Source: Zygnema cylindricum (Eukaryota; Streptophyta; Zygnematophyceae; Zygnematales; Zygnemataceae). Taken from it: a DNA stretch of 64,000 nt. Position 1 is the first letter of the stretch. Each line of letters starts with the position of its first letter. The stretch lies in contig JBBHKE010001895.1 of NCBI GenBank assembly GCA_037447655.1, forward strand, positions 173,705-237,704. Direction: 5' to 3'. Position numbers and translations under genes: made by a program. Below are positions 1-11,793 of the stretch, one piece after another. The notes below the pieces were generated by a model, which was not told the DNA's origin, did no database searches, and was given only the letters and a program-made list of their open reading frames with translations.

Positions 1-252
1 ACACGTGGCAAAGCTGTCGACATGGAAACACAGGTCAAGACTGCTTTAATCCTTTTTGACTCTATTGGGAATTTATGCTTAATTCAATAGCATGTACCTT
101 TAACCTGTTAGGACATATGCGAAGGATTTGGATGTGATGATCCAGAGAGAGGATATAAAAAAAGGGGCATAATTTTGGAAGGAAGAAGTTAAGGACATGG
201 GCTAAGATTGAGAAAAATCCTCGCTAATTACAGTGTTTCTTATGCTTTGCAG

Positions 253-2622
253 GTGGAAGTACTTCGTCAGCAATTGCAGTTGGCAAAAGACTTACAGCGC
301 CCTGTGGCTGTCCACTGTGTGAAAGCATTTGGACCATTGGAACAGCTTGTCAAGTGAGTGTTCTCACATTATTTATATATCACCCGTAAAGCAGTAATGG
401 GGTAGTTATGCATACACGATTGCTGGCTATACTGGCCAGCAGTCGAGTAATTGTACAGAAAACTGTACAGTATCATACAGTTTTTTGTTCGATTATTTCG
501 AATACTGGCCAGTAATGCCAGTAAACATGTACATATAACCCCCCTGTAATAGGCCGAATGTTGCAAATCATGAACTGGACTTTTTTAGTGGATTAAAAGT
601 TAGTGTTTCCGATGTTGGTAGGATTTTTTTTCGTTCCCCTCCCTCTGTTTTCTTCGCTATTGAGTGGCTTTTTACACATTATTTAACTCTCGTCTCCTGT
701 TGTATACAAACGTTTTACAGGGAGATGGGTCCTTTTCCAGCTGGCCTCATTCTGCATTCCTACGGTGGTCCGGCAGAAATGGTGAATATGTTTGCTGATA
801 AAGGGGCCTACTTCTCGTTTTCTGGATTGATCACTGGTATATCGTCAGCGAAGGCAAGAAGTGTGCTGCAAGCTGTGAGTCTTTTTTTCCCCAACTTTCC
901 TGTTAATAGGATCGAGTATAAACAGCATAGAATAGAGTTATGTTCTTGTAGAGTTCTGTTGTCAGTTCGGATAACACTTCGCCACACTATTTTTGGTTTG
1001 ACATGCTTGCTTGTTTTGGAATGATTTTTGTCAAAGTTAACATCCATCGCGTTACTATTCCACTACGACAATTGCAGTTGCTTTCCCTGAAACTTGACTT
1101 GGATCCAAGTCGGACAGTGGTCTCTTTTTTTTGTTTTGGCCTAAAACAACAATGTTCAGAGAAGTTTCTGTTGACTGTGCAAATTAAACCTACTGCAAAA
1201 CTGTCTAATTTAAACTAATCTACTCGGTTCACCATTATTTAGTTTAGGTAGCAAGTTGAATTCTATTAGAGCAACATTTTTGTGATTTGGACTGGCCGAG
1301 GTGTAATATCCTGTGATTTGAACCACGTCGTCACATACATCCGAACACTGTACAATGATTTCATAATGGCAGAACCAGTTGAATCACAGTGTTGAAAGTG
1401 AAACTTTTGAGATTCGGGTGAAACACTATGGGATGGATTCTACTAACCATAGACCCAGATTTTTACTTGCTGGTATATTTCCATTGGTACAGCAAGGCAA
1501 ATTTTGTCCAGTGGATTTAAATTTTTATCTCGTGGAGTAGTGTGACCTCCATTGCAAAGGACTCAATTTTATGTTTTGTTGTGCTGAATGACATACCAAT
1601 ACATTGTACTCTGCCGCCTGTATTAATTTCCGGTTCAAATTAAACAGTGTTCTCCCTATTAGAGTCAAATGACTCTAATTCAAAGGAGTTCTTTTTGACC
1701 CGTAATAAATTAGTGTTAATAACAGTATTTAAGTAAGTGGGCCGTATTGAGCCAAGTTGCAGAACATAGTTTACTGTAGTTAATTCTATCACTAACTGTA
1801 GTAGAGATGGGTGGTGTAGTGTTTTCAAAATGCAATTGATTGGGGATGCTCGTTCTGGTCAACAATGAAGTATTGTTTTCATCTGTGTTTTCTTTTGATT
1901 GGTTATGACACATTTTTGGCACATGTTGTACATTGGTTCAAATGTCGATGAATAATGGCCCATGTTGTGGAACTTGGTTTTTTAGAAAAACATTTCTTTA
2001 AGTAGTTGTGACTCCTCTTAAACGCATTTGCAGATCCCTGACGATCGACTCCTTCTCGAAACTGATTGTCCAGATGCTCTTCCAAAAGTTGATGAGCAAC
2101 GTCTAGCCTCACTGGAGAAGGAAAATGAACCATCTGAAGGAACTGTTGAGGAAAGGGAAGGACAACAGGAAGGACACATGGAGGGAAATAAAACCATCAA
2201 CCATCCTTCTAACATTCGCGTGGTAATCAACATTTGATGTTTATTTTCAATGATGTACTCTTTGCACACCGTCTTTTATTTTTGTAGTAGACCAACAAGT
2301 CAGATATGAGTTCGAAAGCATGTAGCTGATTGGATTATTTCTGTTGTTCAGTTTTCTTAAGCAATACCGGCCATTTGCAAAATTAGAATTTATGGTACTA
2401 ATTTAGTGTAGGGAGACGTGACAAAACCGAATTAGTGTTATTAACTCTAATAGCGGACGGTGTAGTTGTTTAATCTTTTAAGGATTGAGGATTCTGGTTT
2501 CTCTGTGACAGGTGGCTGAAGTCGTGGCAAGTCTTTTGGACCGTCCGCTAGAAGATGTTTGCGACCGAGCTTACAAGAATGCGATCCGCCTCTTCTCGTA
2601 TTCAGGTTCACAGGTTGTATGA
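253..2622 (+). CDS. TatD-family metal-dependent hydrolase/DNase, 3' exons (5' end outside window)
   Basis: Four exons can be followed in one reading phase: 253-353, 721-874, 2034-2222 and 2512-2622 (TGA), each with AG acceptor and GT donor. The protein has the C-terminal half of a TatD TIM-barrel hydrolase. It shows a PVAVHCVKAFG strand (the conserved H-C metal region), the segment GAYFSFSG, then LLLETDCPDALP, whose Asp is the late metal ligand of the family, and a typical end LFSYSGSQ. TatD proteins are magnesium-dependent 3'-5' nucleases linked to DNA repair or apoptosis-type DNA degradation; that role is family knowledge. An unusual Glu/Gly-rich insert (KENEPSEGTVEEREG) follows the LETD motif where many relatives have a few residues. 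The N-terminal half, with the first HxH metal motif, lies before base 1. Introns 2 and 3 carry TIR-element remnants. Confidence 0.88.
1645..1818. mobile_element. Old short TIR element (MITE) in the TatD intron
   Basis: The left part contains CTATTAGAGT and the right end reads GGTGGTGTA, matching the ends of the TIR family seen many times in the window. The interior (TTTTGACCC...AATTAGTGTTAATAAC, then a GGGCC/GAGCC stretch) is shared with the copies at 8231-8415, 33398-33579 and 39069-39266. It is non-coding and degenerate. Confidence 0.55.
2390..2466. mobile_element. Fragment of the same short TIR element
   Basis: Only one end is clear: AATTAGTGTTATTAACTC followed by TAATAGCGGACGGTGTAG just before the acceptor of the last TatD exon. 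The other half is missing. Confidence 0.35.
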
Positions 2623-3782
2623 AACATTTTTGACTACTTTTCTCATTCTCTTCATGAAGGCATAAATTCGAAGGAATCTTGCCAATGTAAAATTGGTATG
2701 TCACAAGTCTTGTTCTGGCAACGACATTGTATATAGCTGAACTTGTATCCATGCATAGTTTAAGTTGTGTTTGTCCTTTGAACATAGTTTTGCAGAAACA
2801 GAAAGAACAAACAAAATAATGAGGAGATCAGATTTTTGTCCTGTCACACGTATGAAGCCCTTTTTTTTGTGAACCATTTCCGCGTCAGACCAAATTACCA
2901 TGGTGATTTATGTTTTTGCAAAGAGAATTTGCGACTCATCATACTAATATTGCCTATCAAATCCGTGGTTCTTCTTCTCTAAAAGTTAGCACATTCTGTT
3001 ACACCGTGTATCTATATTAATGTTGAAATTCTTTTTCGGCCTTACAAACTCATTTTACTCATTTTCCTTTGTGCGCTTGTCGGATTATAAATTCGCTGGT
3101 CGCGACGGAAAGTTGAAATTTACATGGTTGGTGGTCTCTCTTTGAAAACCGGACACTTGTGCTGGCAGAAAAGTTGACTTTAAGTGGCGGAAAAGTGACA
3201 TTAAAGTACACTACCAATCCACGGCGTACCTTACTTTGGATGTCAGGGGTGATTTTTGTCAGCCTGATGATTCGAAGTTCTGAAGAAGTCCTGAAGGCTC
3301 TTTCCGTAGTTGCGAGATGGGGTTGTGGTTTAAATGCTTATGTATGGTGTGTCGCAGTGACAGACTGTCATCTATAGCTTCATATTCTCAGTAAGTTGAC
3401 CTACAGTGAGCCACCGGGGTTTTGGGATGGTCTTAGTGGTGTCACTTTAATCTGGTGACTCCTATATTCGGATTATGCGCATGTAACCTAGTTAGGTCCT
3501 CTGCTACGATTAGAGCAGTCTGTTGTCATCTTCAGAGTATTTTTTGTTTTTAGTTTGTTTGCTTCTTTGTACTTCTTTGGATTTTCCCTTTCTTTTGCTT
3601 TCCATGTGATTGATGTTTTACCATCCTGCATCCTTAATGAAACCCATTATCTTTACTTACAAAGTCAGCTTTCTTTATATCATATTTGACCTAGTTTCTT
3701 CGCTTTAGTTCCTTAGTTTCTGCTCTTCATATCGATTTGTCTTACAAGGATGACAATGCCGTACTCCTTGACCTTCAGGATT
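2623..3782. other. Intergenic stretch, no gene seen
   Basis: This is AT-rich sequence downstream of the TatD gene. It includes the 3' flank of that gene. The short open frames here have no recognisable domain, no splice continuity and no codon structure that I can support. Confidence 0.5.
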
Positions 3783-4105
3783 TTTTTGCTCATTCGACGA
3801 GGTCTTTTCCCTATTGACCTTTCTAACCCAGACGTTGATGCTCAAGTTCGGGCTACAGGGCTAGATTCGCGATAAATGGCCTCATGGCTCGACAAGTCGT
3901 GAGGATAAGAGCATTTAGGCAATCGATGATGTTTTTTGCTCATTCGACAAGGCCTTTTCCCTATTGACCTTTCTAACCCAGACGTTCTTCCCCTCCCACC
4001 CTCTACTTCACATCATCGATTGCCTAAATGCTCTTATCCTCGCGACTTGTCGAGCCATGTGGCCATTTATCGCGAATCTAGCCCTGTAGCCCGAACTTGA
4101 GCATC
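3783..4105. repeat. Foldback repeat: 95 bp inverted arms with a duplicated 54 bp side block
   Basis: Arm 1 (3837-3931) starts GATGCTCAAGTTCGGGCTAC. Arm 2 (4011-4105) is its reverse complement with only about two mismatches. A 54-55 bp block starting TTTTTGCTCATTCGAC occurs just before arm 1 (3783-3836) and again just after it (3932-3986). The order is D, arm, D', about 24 bp of spacer, inverted arm. The arms could pair into a long hairpin. Confidence 0.85.
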
Positions 4106-4929
4106 TCTTCTTATTTCTGATGGTAGGTTTGGTTTAATCCCTACAACAAGTAGAGAGCGCCAGTCACATATAAGGAGTTGGTTTCTTGTTGCCTAAATGC
4201 TTATTTTTTAATTTCTTAAGTGAGCGTATGCATGTCCTTGCTCCATCATTCCTTTCCCAGATGGTGTCGTGCATTGTTGTTGCTCCCATCATTCATCATG
4301 TTCCGGGCAACATTGTCCATTTCAAGAATAAGAGAGAGGGAGAGGGAGAGGAGAGGGAGGGGGAGAGGAAAACAAAAGGGAATGATAGTCCCTTTTGGAG
4401 ACAGCATTTCACCCCCTACCGATTTAGGTTGGCCTCTCCCAAGTTTGCTCGTGCAACCATGTTCTTGAACCCAACAGTGTCCAATTGCTTTATTTCTCCC
4501 ATGGCACCAATATGTTTCCCATTTATGACACTGATCGACACTGTATCGCGGTTATAGAGTGACAGACAGGCTATTTTGTTCCCCATGAGGTTTCACACAT
4601 TATTCATTCGTGCCGGATTGATGCTGTTTAACTCGATGGTGCTCGTTGTATTGTTAGAGACATTGTTTTGGCGTACCTGGCATTGTACAGCCTAGAGAGT
4701 TAGGTCATTCACGAAGCTGGGCATGTTGATGTGGAAGTTTGTGAAAGTAATAGGGACAAAGATCAGGATTACTTGTTGTGATGCTGTCGGCTTTTCTTTT
4801 CTTTCGTTCCCATGTACTCGGATGGTTTCCAACTGCACATTTTCAATAAAGCTTGTCATTAGATCGGTACATAACGTTTCAAGCTATTTTACATTAGCGT
4901 CAAGGTACAAAGATTCAAAATATAGCAGC
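4106..4929. other. Intergenic stretch with a GA-rich microsatellite
   Basis: A purine tract of GAGAGG-type repeats lies at 4331-4371. The rest shows no gene I can support. The 150-aa open frame at 4723-5175 runs into duplicated intron sequence and is not coding. Confidence 0.45.
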
Positions 4930-6322
4930 AAAAAAAGGAGCCATTACTGGCTGTGGGAGGTTGACCACAACCTTTCTTTGTCTCTATCTCATCTCTCTCA
5001 CTCTCTCAACTACAAACACACTATTAACACTCTCGTAGCTGAAGCAAAATATTGTACATCACTGGCTGTGAGAAACTGGCCAGAGGCTCTCTCTCTGCTC
5101 TCTCACAGAACTACCAAAATAGTTTTCGAGGTATGCATTCAGTTAGTTGAGCAAATGATACACTTCAAGAACTAAGAACCTGAGAATTTGAGCAAGTATT
5201 AATTATGGATTGAAACTGTTTCTAAAACGTTGTCTTCACATTGTGCAAAGTAGACAACAGGCAACTTGCAAATTGATTTTGTATGCAAAGCTTGTAGCCC
5301 GACACATTCCTTCACAATATCTTCCTCATTCAAATCATTTGTAAATCAAATCATGATTTCAAATCATGTAATCATTTATAAAATCAATCATTTGTTGTCC
5401 ACAACTTTAAGAAGTGTTGTTAGCACTATTTGATGACGTTGTGTCAAAAAAACGCATGAATGAATCAGTACGATAAACTCTATTATATAGTATTGTATAT
5501 CGAGCACAAATTGCCGAAAACTGATATGCACTTTTTGTGGAGGATCCCAATAACCTCAATACGGAGTCGATAATTAATATCACTGATTAGATCAGTATCC
5601 GTACAATTCTTTATTATCCAAACTTTTTTTTTCCTACGCTGTCAGAGGTCGAAACTTTTTTAGTGCAGTATGTTACACAGTCCTGCACGTTATCAATTGC
5701 CGTATAATAAATTTTGCCCTATACCAAATGTTTAACATTGTACCTTGATTTTCATTTTCAGACTTTGTCCACAAAATTTCCAGCCAATCAAAGTGTTCAC
5801 ATACGAGATTCCATGCATTATCTATTGCCAGTTATAGCGATATCAATACTTATGCGCAAAGTTGATAAACATCAAATTTTCAGGGTCACAAATATTGCAT
5901 TATACTGATATCACGATATATGTCAATTCTAAATTCATTCAATATACGATATTGATAGTGATGAACTACAAAAGAAAGTAGTATGCACCAGCCAGGCCCT
6001 TTTTCTGAACAAGCATGATTTAGTGTGGAAACCATTCCTACCTCTCCATTGACACAAATGGGCAACCTCTTCTTACTAGTGGAGTGCATTCCTCGTACTT
6101 CAAGCCAATTCAAGAGTTGAAAAATAGGATTGTCTTTTTGTAACAATGCCCATGAATGTATTGAATTCAAATTTCTCCTAAAAAGTAACACATTTGGATT
6201 ACTCTTTATACAGTCTTCCTACTCTTTTGCCGGAAAACGCCGACTCATTTTTGAAGCTTAAAAAAAAAAGGGAGGTGGGAAAGAAAGTCAAAAGCCCAGG
6301 AAAAAGGTAAAAACAACCCACC

Positions 6323-7424
6323 TTTTGTACAAGTTGATGGCCTCGTTAATGGACACTCGAAGAAAAAGATCCACAAAATCGGCACCAGACAAAGCGCCAT
6401 GATCAAGACACCAGAAAAAAAAAGAGGATAACTGCTGAGATCAACACAAAAATTGACTGAAGTTAGGATCCTAAATACTGGACTTATAGCAATTTTACAA
6501 CCTCTCAAATCACCAAAAAAACTCAACAACAATCATAAATGAAGACCTTTCCATGCACTACCCCAAATCACCTCAACATTTGACTGTTTCGTAATCGAAA
6601 CAAAACCAATTCAAACAGAAGGAATAGAAAGAGAAACTGGCCGGATCCACGGGCATTCCCCTCCTCTTCCCCACTCACGTCTTCTCAGAAATCTCCTATA
6701 AGATGTCCATCAGCTTCGCTGCTGTCGCCGATACTCCAGTGCCACCGTGACAGCTGTCACATGACCGTGCCAATTCTCTCCCTCCCCCTCCACCTTCCCC
6801 ATCACTGCCGCCCACAGCCTCCATTCACCATAGAGCATACATGAAATAGTGTGGTTACGCAACCCACCAGCGACTATTGCTACATGAGCGGAATTAACTC
6901 GAACTAGAGCTGGGAATTACACCGGAAGTCGCTATAAGAGTAAAGAAATTATTATCGTTGGAGTTTATATCAGTGTTATTCAACCGAATACAACTGCAAA
7001 GCACGTGGCTGATTTTAAATTGTTTAATCGTTAAGAAAGAAAAAATAGTGTTATTAACACTATTCTGTGGACAGAGAGCCAAAGAACCGGCACAGGATTA
7101 GTGCAATTAACCCTGATCACAATTCACAGTCTACTTCAAAACAAGCGAGCTAGCACTTTCCGCACTAATTACAGTAGCAGCAAAAAATAGTGCCTTTTAT
7201 AACCCATAAGCTATAGCCGTGGCAAGACGAGAGATACAAAGAAGCAGGCCGGGGAAAGCATACTGTAATAATTCGTTAGCGAGTGGAGAGAAAAAGAAAT
7301 GGAGGGAGAGGCAAGGAGGGGGAGAGAGCATAACATATCCCATAACTTTGTCGCCTGGTCCTTTTGCTGCTAGGAAGTATTCGGGCCAGCGAGCGATATA
7401 GCTCAACTAGAAAGGCACATTGTA
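6323..7424 (-). pseudogene. NAA20 pseudogene fragment (copies of exons 2, 3 and 4)
   Basis: Copies of NAA20 exon 2 (about 7424-7334), exon 3 (6804-6679) and exon 4 (about 6390-6323) lie on the minus strand with their introns, so this arose by DNA duplication and not retroposition. Exon 2 still reads ARWPEYFLAAKGPGDKVMGY but has an in-frame TAG at 7409-7407 where the intact gene has Tyr. Exon 3 is 7 bp shorter than the functional exon (126 against 133 bp). The loss is near 6717-6724, in the acetyl-CoA-binding RRxxLA region, and causes a frameshift; a further TAG replaces GAG downstream. Exons 1, 5 and 6 are absent. It cannot encode a working acetyltransferase. Confidence 0.9.
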
Positions 7425-8230
7425 CTGCAGAGGCATATAAGACAAAATAATTTCAGATCACATGTAACAACAATACAAAACTGATTTTGTTTCCATCATA
7501 TCATCAGAATGAAGTCAGAATGAGAATTTGTTTGAGGAATCTGTGTGGTTGACTTCTTACATCGGTGGTGGATATATTCAGAAACATAAATATAACACAT
7601 TAACGTAAACATGAGCACATGATAAAAACAGAAAATGTAACACATGAGCATGAACATAAAATGGTAAATTATGTTTTTGAATACGACTGCAACAACTCCG
7701 CAGAGGGTTCCAATTATGACAATTCTTCACTTATACGACAAGTTTTGTTGTTTGAGACATCAAACGCCAAAAGTTAAAAATCTTTGCTTCGCTTGTAGCA
7801 ACCTAAGTCTGTTATTTATTGCGAAAATTGAACATTGAATCTTAAGTCGGGTTTTTTGAGAGAAATTACGTCGATTCTTTGTTTCATAGAGAGAAAGAAA
7901 TGAAAAATCTTTAGAAAATAGACATAAGCACTTTAAACAAGCTGTATTTTCATATTTTGAGAATTGACAAATTTTGATAGTTAATTCTTAAAGAAAATGG
8001 AATAAATCCTCTAAAAAACCAGCTTTGTTTCTTTAACAGAAGTAAACATTTGTTGTTTGAGCAGACTGAATCTAATGCATTGAGAAAACTAAGTTCGAGC
8101 AAATAAATTCCCATTTTCTATAAACATGGTTTCTTGAGAAAAATTACTGAAATTTTGATATTTGAGAAAAATGACTTGAATTCTTTGTTCAATAGGTCCT
8201 TTGAGAGAACTAACGTGTTTTGGAGACAAC

Positions 8231-8415
8231 TACACCTTACATCGCTATTAGATTTAGTGAATTATTAGTGAAAAGCAGATTTAGTATCAACTACACTACA
8301 TTGTGTTGTGACAAGTGGCTCATTATGGGCCACTGAACTAAGCAACATTGTTAACAGTAATTTATGATTTTGGGTCAAAAAACCCTCACTTGACTTAGTG
8401 TTATTAACCAGTGTA
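8231..8415. mobile_element. Short TIR element inside duplication block A
   Basis: It starts TACACCTTACATCGCTATTA and ends ACCAGTGTAA. It is the inverted counterpart of the element at 39069-39266 and shares its GGCCACTG/TGGCTCATTATGG interior. Confidence 0.65.
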
Positions 8416-8704
8416 ACATTGCAACTTTAATTCTTTCAAAAAATCAACATTTGACTATTTATTTTTTTAGGAAACTCAAATTTCTTACTCCAATTCTGAG
8501 AGAAGATCAATTGTAACACAACCAGCTTTGACTTTCTCCTTTCTTTTTTTAACAGCATTTCATTTCTAAAAGCATAAAGTACGAACTTAGGTGGCTAGAA
8601 GACCTTTGCTTGACAAATTTCAAATTTCTAAAACAAAAGTAAAATGCGACAAACTTTTGGTTTTCATAGAATGCAACAGAATTTTGAAATTCTCGCTCAA
8701 CCAA

Positions 8705-10300
8705 AAGTACTAAAAAAACAAAAAACAAAAGAAACACGCCGAGCAGTGACAGGCATTAGAAAAAATCGTAGTAATGATTTAAAAAATGCAAGCAATATGT
8801 TCAAAAAAGCTTATACATAGGATACATCAGAACCTCCCTTTCCCTCCCTCCCTCCCTCTCCCTCCCCCTTCCCCTGATGTTTTATTTCACCTAACATCCT
8901 ACTTTGGCAGGCAAAAGTTTGCTACTGATTCATTATAAAGAGTGACAAAATGACCGAACAGATCTTACCGCTTAATATGGATGACACAACTTTTTTACGG
9001 TGTCTCAATAATAGAATAGAATCAGGTTTAGGAAGGCTAACTTTCCAGGAGGATCAAATTCCTCATCAAACTGCAGAGAAAAACCTATTTTCATGCCATC
9101 TAAAACGTTTTTTTTATACCAACTGCTTTTTTTTATAATATAAATGATTAATCCAGGGCGAGCAGAGGGTCAAATCCATGGGTCCGAATATATATTCAAT
9201 CTCACTCTCGAAGTTTGTAGAAATGATACTTCATGAAAGATCCAAAAATATGCATCGGGACTCACCTTTGAAGTAGAAAGGATAACTCATGGTGCATCAA
9301 ATATATCAAGTCTCAACTTTAGGCGTTTGTAGGGGAAAGAAAATTTAAACTCAAGGCCCAAAAAACGTACAGAGTCTCACATTTTAAGTTTATTGAAAAA
9401 ATAAAACAAATTTCAACATAACTTTACCGTTGAAATTTTATGAAGACGGAGAGGACCAACACCCTTCGCTGCAGAGCCGCGGAAATCTCCTTCCTCACCT
9501 GTTCCATTTGCTCTAACATTCAATCAGGATCAAATTTCCAAACAGATATCGTTTTGAAAACCTTCACCTTCAAAGAGCCTTGGTTTCGGTCCAGAATCAA
9601 CCGCTTGCCTTTCTTCAATTGGTGGCTTTTGAAACCTAAACACCTTGAAAGTAAGAGATGCCTTTCATTGTTTATTAGTGTTTATGTCTGTTTGAAGCCC
9701 TTGAAATTCGTCAACCTTTAATCAAAAATGCGGAGAGAATATGCTTCACCTATAGTTCGGAAACTACATGACTGCATACATCAGTCGCACATGCAAGAAT
9801 CGATCTAAAGCATAGAAACAAAGCATGACAAAATGTCTTTCTTTAACAAGTTTCTTTAACATTTCCATAACAGGTTTTGCATCTTTTGAAGTAGTGCTTA
9901 TGCCTCAGAACTGAATTCTGTGCACTCGAGAGTAACAGTTTACAAAATGAACACGGCTCCAAACACAATGACAAAGGCCAAAACCCTAACCCAGTGAACT
10001 GGATAGGAATCTTGAAGAAGGAGAGTGAGGAGTGCAGATACAAAGACAAAAAGCTTATGCAGACATCACAAGCAAAATCAATCACTCAAATTGACTTCCT
10101 TTTTGGGCAAAAGGCCTGGAAAAACTGAAAAATATCGGGAGACGTTTGCAGACACAATGAAATTGCTACAATATTTGTAAAATTTCTGTTGTCTCTATTT
10201 TCTCACAAAATATGTAACCTTTGATAAAACCTTGATGCTATTTTCTAAAGAATTAGACGTACAAGCTAATAGAGAACTCAAAAAACCAAGAAATTCAAAA
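8705..10300 (+). repeat. Segmental duplication block B (direct, decayed copy of 33925-35830)
   Basis: Colinear same-strand similarity to 33925-35830: the pyrimidine tract and CACCTAACA motif at 8830-8910 match 34045-34100; the pseudo-exon at 9437-9715 matches 34611-34900; and 9900-10290 matches 35470-35820. The junction with block A at about 8700-8710 is abrupt. There the sequence switches from the inverse of 38800 to the direct copy of 33925. Confidence 0.85.
9437..9715 (-). pseudogene. Decayed copy of exon 2 of the unrecognised gene at 30758-37018
   Basis: The minus strand still reads FQGLQTDINTNK and SAAKGVGPLRL, as in the intact exon at 34959-34611. A stop follows TNKQ, and further stops and frame changes lie in the part that encodes KVFKTRRTVWKSDPD in the parent. 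No promoter or neighbouring exon came with it. Confidence 0.8.
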
Positions 10301-10325
10301 TTACAGCGTTTGCCTTACTAAAACC

Positions 10326-11012
10326 TTAAATTCCCCAGAATTCCTTGACTACAGGATTTTCAAACAAAACATCTGATAACTGAGCCAATACTGCATTCAA
10401 AGTCAGGAGAACCACAGATGATCCTAAAATAATCCCTACAACTACTGTTGTTGTTCCGAGAACAGTTGAAAATCCCGGCCATTCAATAAGCTGTGTCTCC
10501 TTCCACACGCCTGGCCAGAAGTCTTGCTTGTCAGGGAGACCAGCGCCATCTGTCTGACGTTGTTGACGAAGTCTTGACAATTCCTGTCCAATCTCCTCTG
10601 CACTTAAATTTGAAGTACTTCTTGTCTTACTAACAACACTCTCTTGGCCTTTGTTACCCTCCTCTGACGCACTTTCTGCACCAGTGGCTCTACTTTCAGC
10701 AACACTTGCTGCTGTTGTAGGCTCTGGCAAACCACGATTAGGGACGGTCACTGAATCACTTGCATTTTTACTCTTTGCACTCGGATCTTTCAATTCTGCT
10801 GCAGTCAAAATGATTCTTCTCCCTTTGTTAGCCCAGTCTAAACGCTTCTTCTGCTGAAGTGACGAGCCATATGCGATGCGTAGTCTCCGCCTTTCCACAC
10901 AAAAAGAGGCCTCTGCCAAAACACCAAGTTTACAAACACTAGTGGAAACCTGCAGGCGAGATGATGGACATGCCGCAGCTGATTGCAGTTGAGATAGAGC
11001 GGCATGCGCCAT
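10326..11012 (-). CDS. SECE1: Plastid preprotein translocase subunit SecE (thylakoid Sec pathway)
   Basis: A single intronless frame of 228 aa. The first 55-60 residues are rich in Ala, Ser, Arg and Leu with few acids (MAHAALSQLQSAAACPSS...), as in a chloroplast transit peptide. A polar Ser/Glu-rich linker follows to about residue 150. The C-terminal 75 residues are the SecE domain: FWPGVWKETQLIEWPGF is the amphipathic cytosolic helix, followed by the single membrane helix (VVVGIILGSSVVLLTLNAVLAQ; central residues quoted) and a short tail. SecE clamps SecY in the thylakoid translocon that handles SecA-dependent substrates; this is known for plant SECE1 and inferred here. Start chosen at the first ATG, 380 bp from the hAT insertion. 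It is somewhat longer than the Arabidopsis protein because of the linker. Confidence 0.87.
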   Translation of the reverse strand: MAHAALSQLQSAAACPSSRLQVSTSVCKLGVLAEASFCVERRRLRIAYGSSLQQKKRLDWANKGRRIILTAAELKDPSAKSKNASDSVTVPNRGLPEPTTAASVAESRATGAESASEEGNKGQESVVSKTRSTSNLSAEEIGQELSRLRQQRQTDGAGLPDKQDFWPGVWKETQLIEWPGFSTVLGTTTVVVGIILGSSVVLLTLNAVLAQLSDVLFENPVVKEFWGI

Positions 11013-11391
11013 GTTTACGACGTGAAAGAAATGAAATACCTGCCAGCTGTAATAACAAGCCCAAGCCTTTACTAAATGTTATGGCGGATAAGGAACAGAC
11101 TCAACAGAGCATATCAGTAACTGGTTGCATCAAGGATTCAAGATATCAAGGCCACCGTCGTCACATTTTGGGAACCGACGCTCGCAGTGCATCTCTAGTC
11201 GTGACTCTCGTCGCAGCATGGAAATGGAATGGCAATAAAGCGAACAAAGTCACATTCACGGAAGCATTTTCCATTTATATCAAAATCTTAACATGTGAAG
11301 CAGCTCTTACGGCTATAGTTCAGAAGTGCTAAAAGCTTGGAAATTCTGTCTTATTTCTACGTATTATAAGCGGAGGATGGGGTACTACAGG
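11013..11391 (-). promoter_or_regulatory. SecE 5' flank, cut by the hAT insertion
   Basis: This is 379 bp between the SecE start and the left target duplication of the hAT element. It should hold the SecE 5' UTR and proximal promoter, inferred from position only. No clear TATA box was identified. The 123-aa frame at 10961-11332 overlaps SecE antisense and is not credible. Confidence 0.4.
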
Positions 11392-11793
11392 CATAGATGT
11401 CTCATTCGTACGGATTTTGACATTTTTACGAAATTTCGTTTTTTTTTTTTTAATTTGAATCTTTCGTTAAATGCGTATACTATTCGTACGGTTTAAACGT
11501 ACGATGAAATGTACGGAAATTTAAAAAAAAGATACTATTCATTTGTGCGCGCAAAGTTTGAAAGAAATTTGTACGTTACGGTTATAATGTACATAAATTT
11601 CGCGCGCAGTTTGAAATAAATTTGTACGTCACAGTTATAATGTACGGAAATTTTGCAGTGTTTTGAAAAAAAATTGTCCAGTTCATCTAAGCTGACATTG
11701 AATCCGCCATTGAAAGCTTCATTGAAGCCGTACTTCAAGCAAGCTTCCACGTACTTCTTCAGAAGCAGCCATGCCTAGGCCTAGGATAACAAA

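Larger units (their letters stand above)
4930..8700 (-). repeat. Segmental duplication block A (inverted, decayed copy of 38800-43900)
   Basis: Read on the minus strand, this block follows the NAA20 gene from intron 1 to intron 4. Matching landmarks in order are: 7190-7440 with 40125-40440 (exon 2), 6660-6850 with 41100-41400 (exon 3), 6310-6400 with 41640-41760 (exon 4), 5230-5340 with 43260-43350, and 4930-5200 with 43440-43900. A TIR element at 8231-8415 is shared with 39069-39266, so that insertion predates the duplication. The block is shorter than its partner because the partner has extra insertions, mainly in 42083-43203. Confidence 0.88.

Noticed and set aside
4723-5175. 150-aa plus frame
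   Set aside because: Part lies in duplicated NAA20 intron 4 sequence and the rest is low complexity.
7219-7401. Plus-strand 60-aa frame
   Set aside because: It is the antisense of the NAA20 pseudo-exon 2.
9843-10085. 80-aa minus frame with a relative at 35443-35640
   Set aside because: The similarity is explained by the segmental duplication of intron sequence; the two versions differ by frame changes and have no splice context.
10961-11332. 123-aa plus frame overlapping the SecE start
   Set aside because: It is antisense to the transit-peptide codons and upstream region, with no similarity to known proteins.
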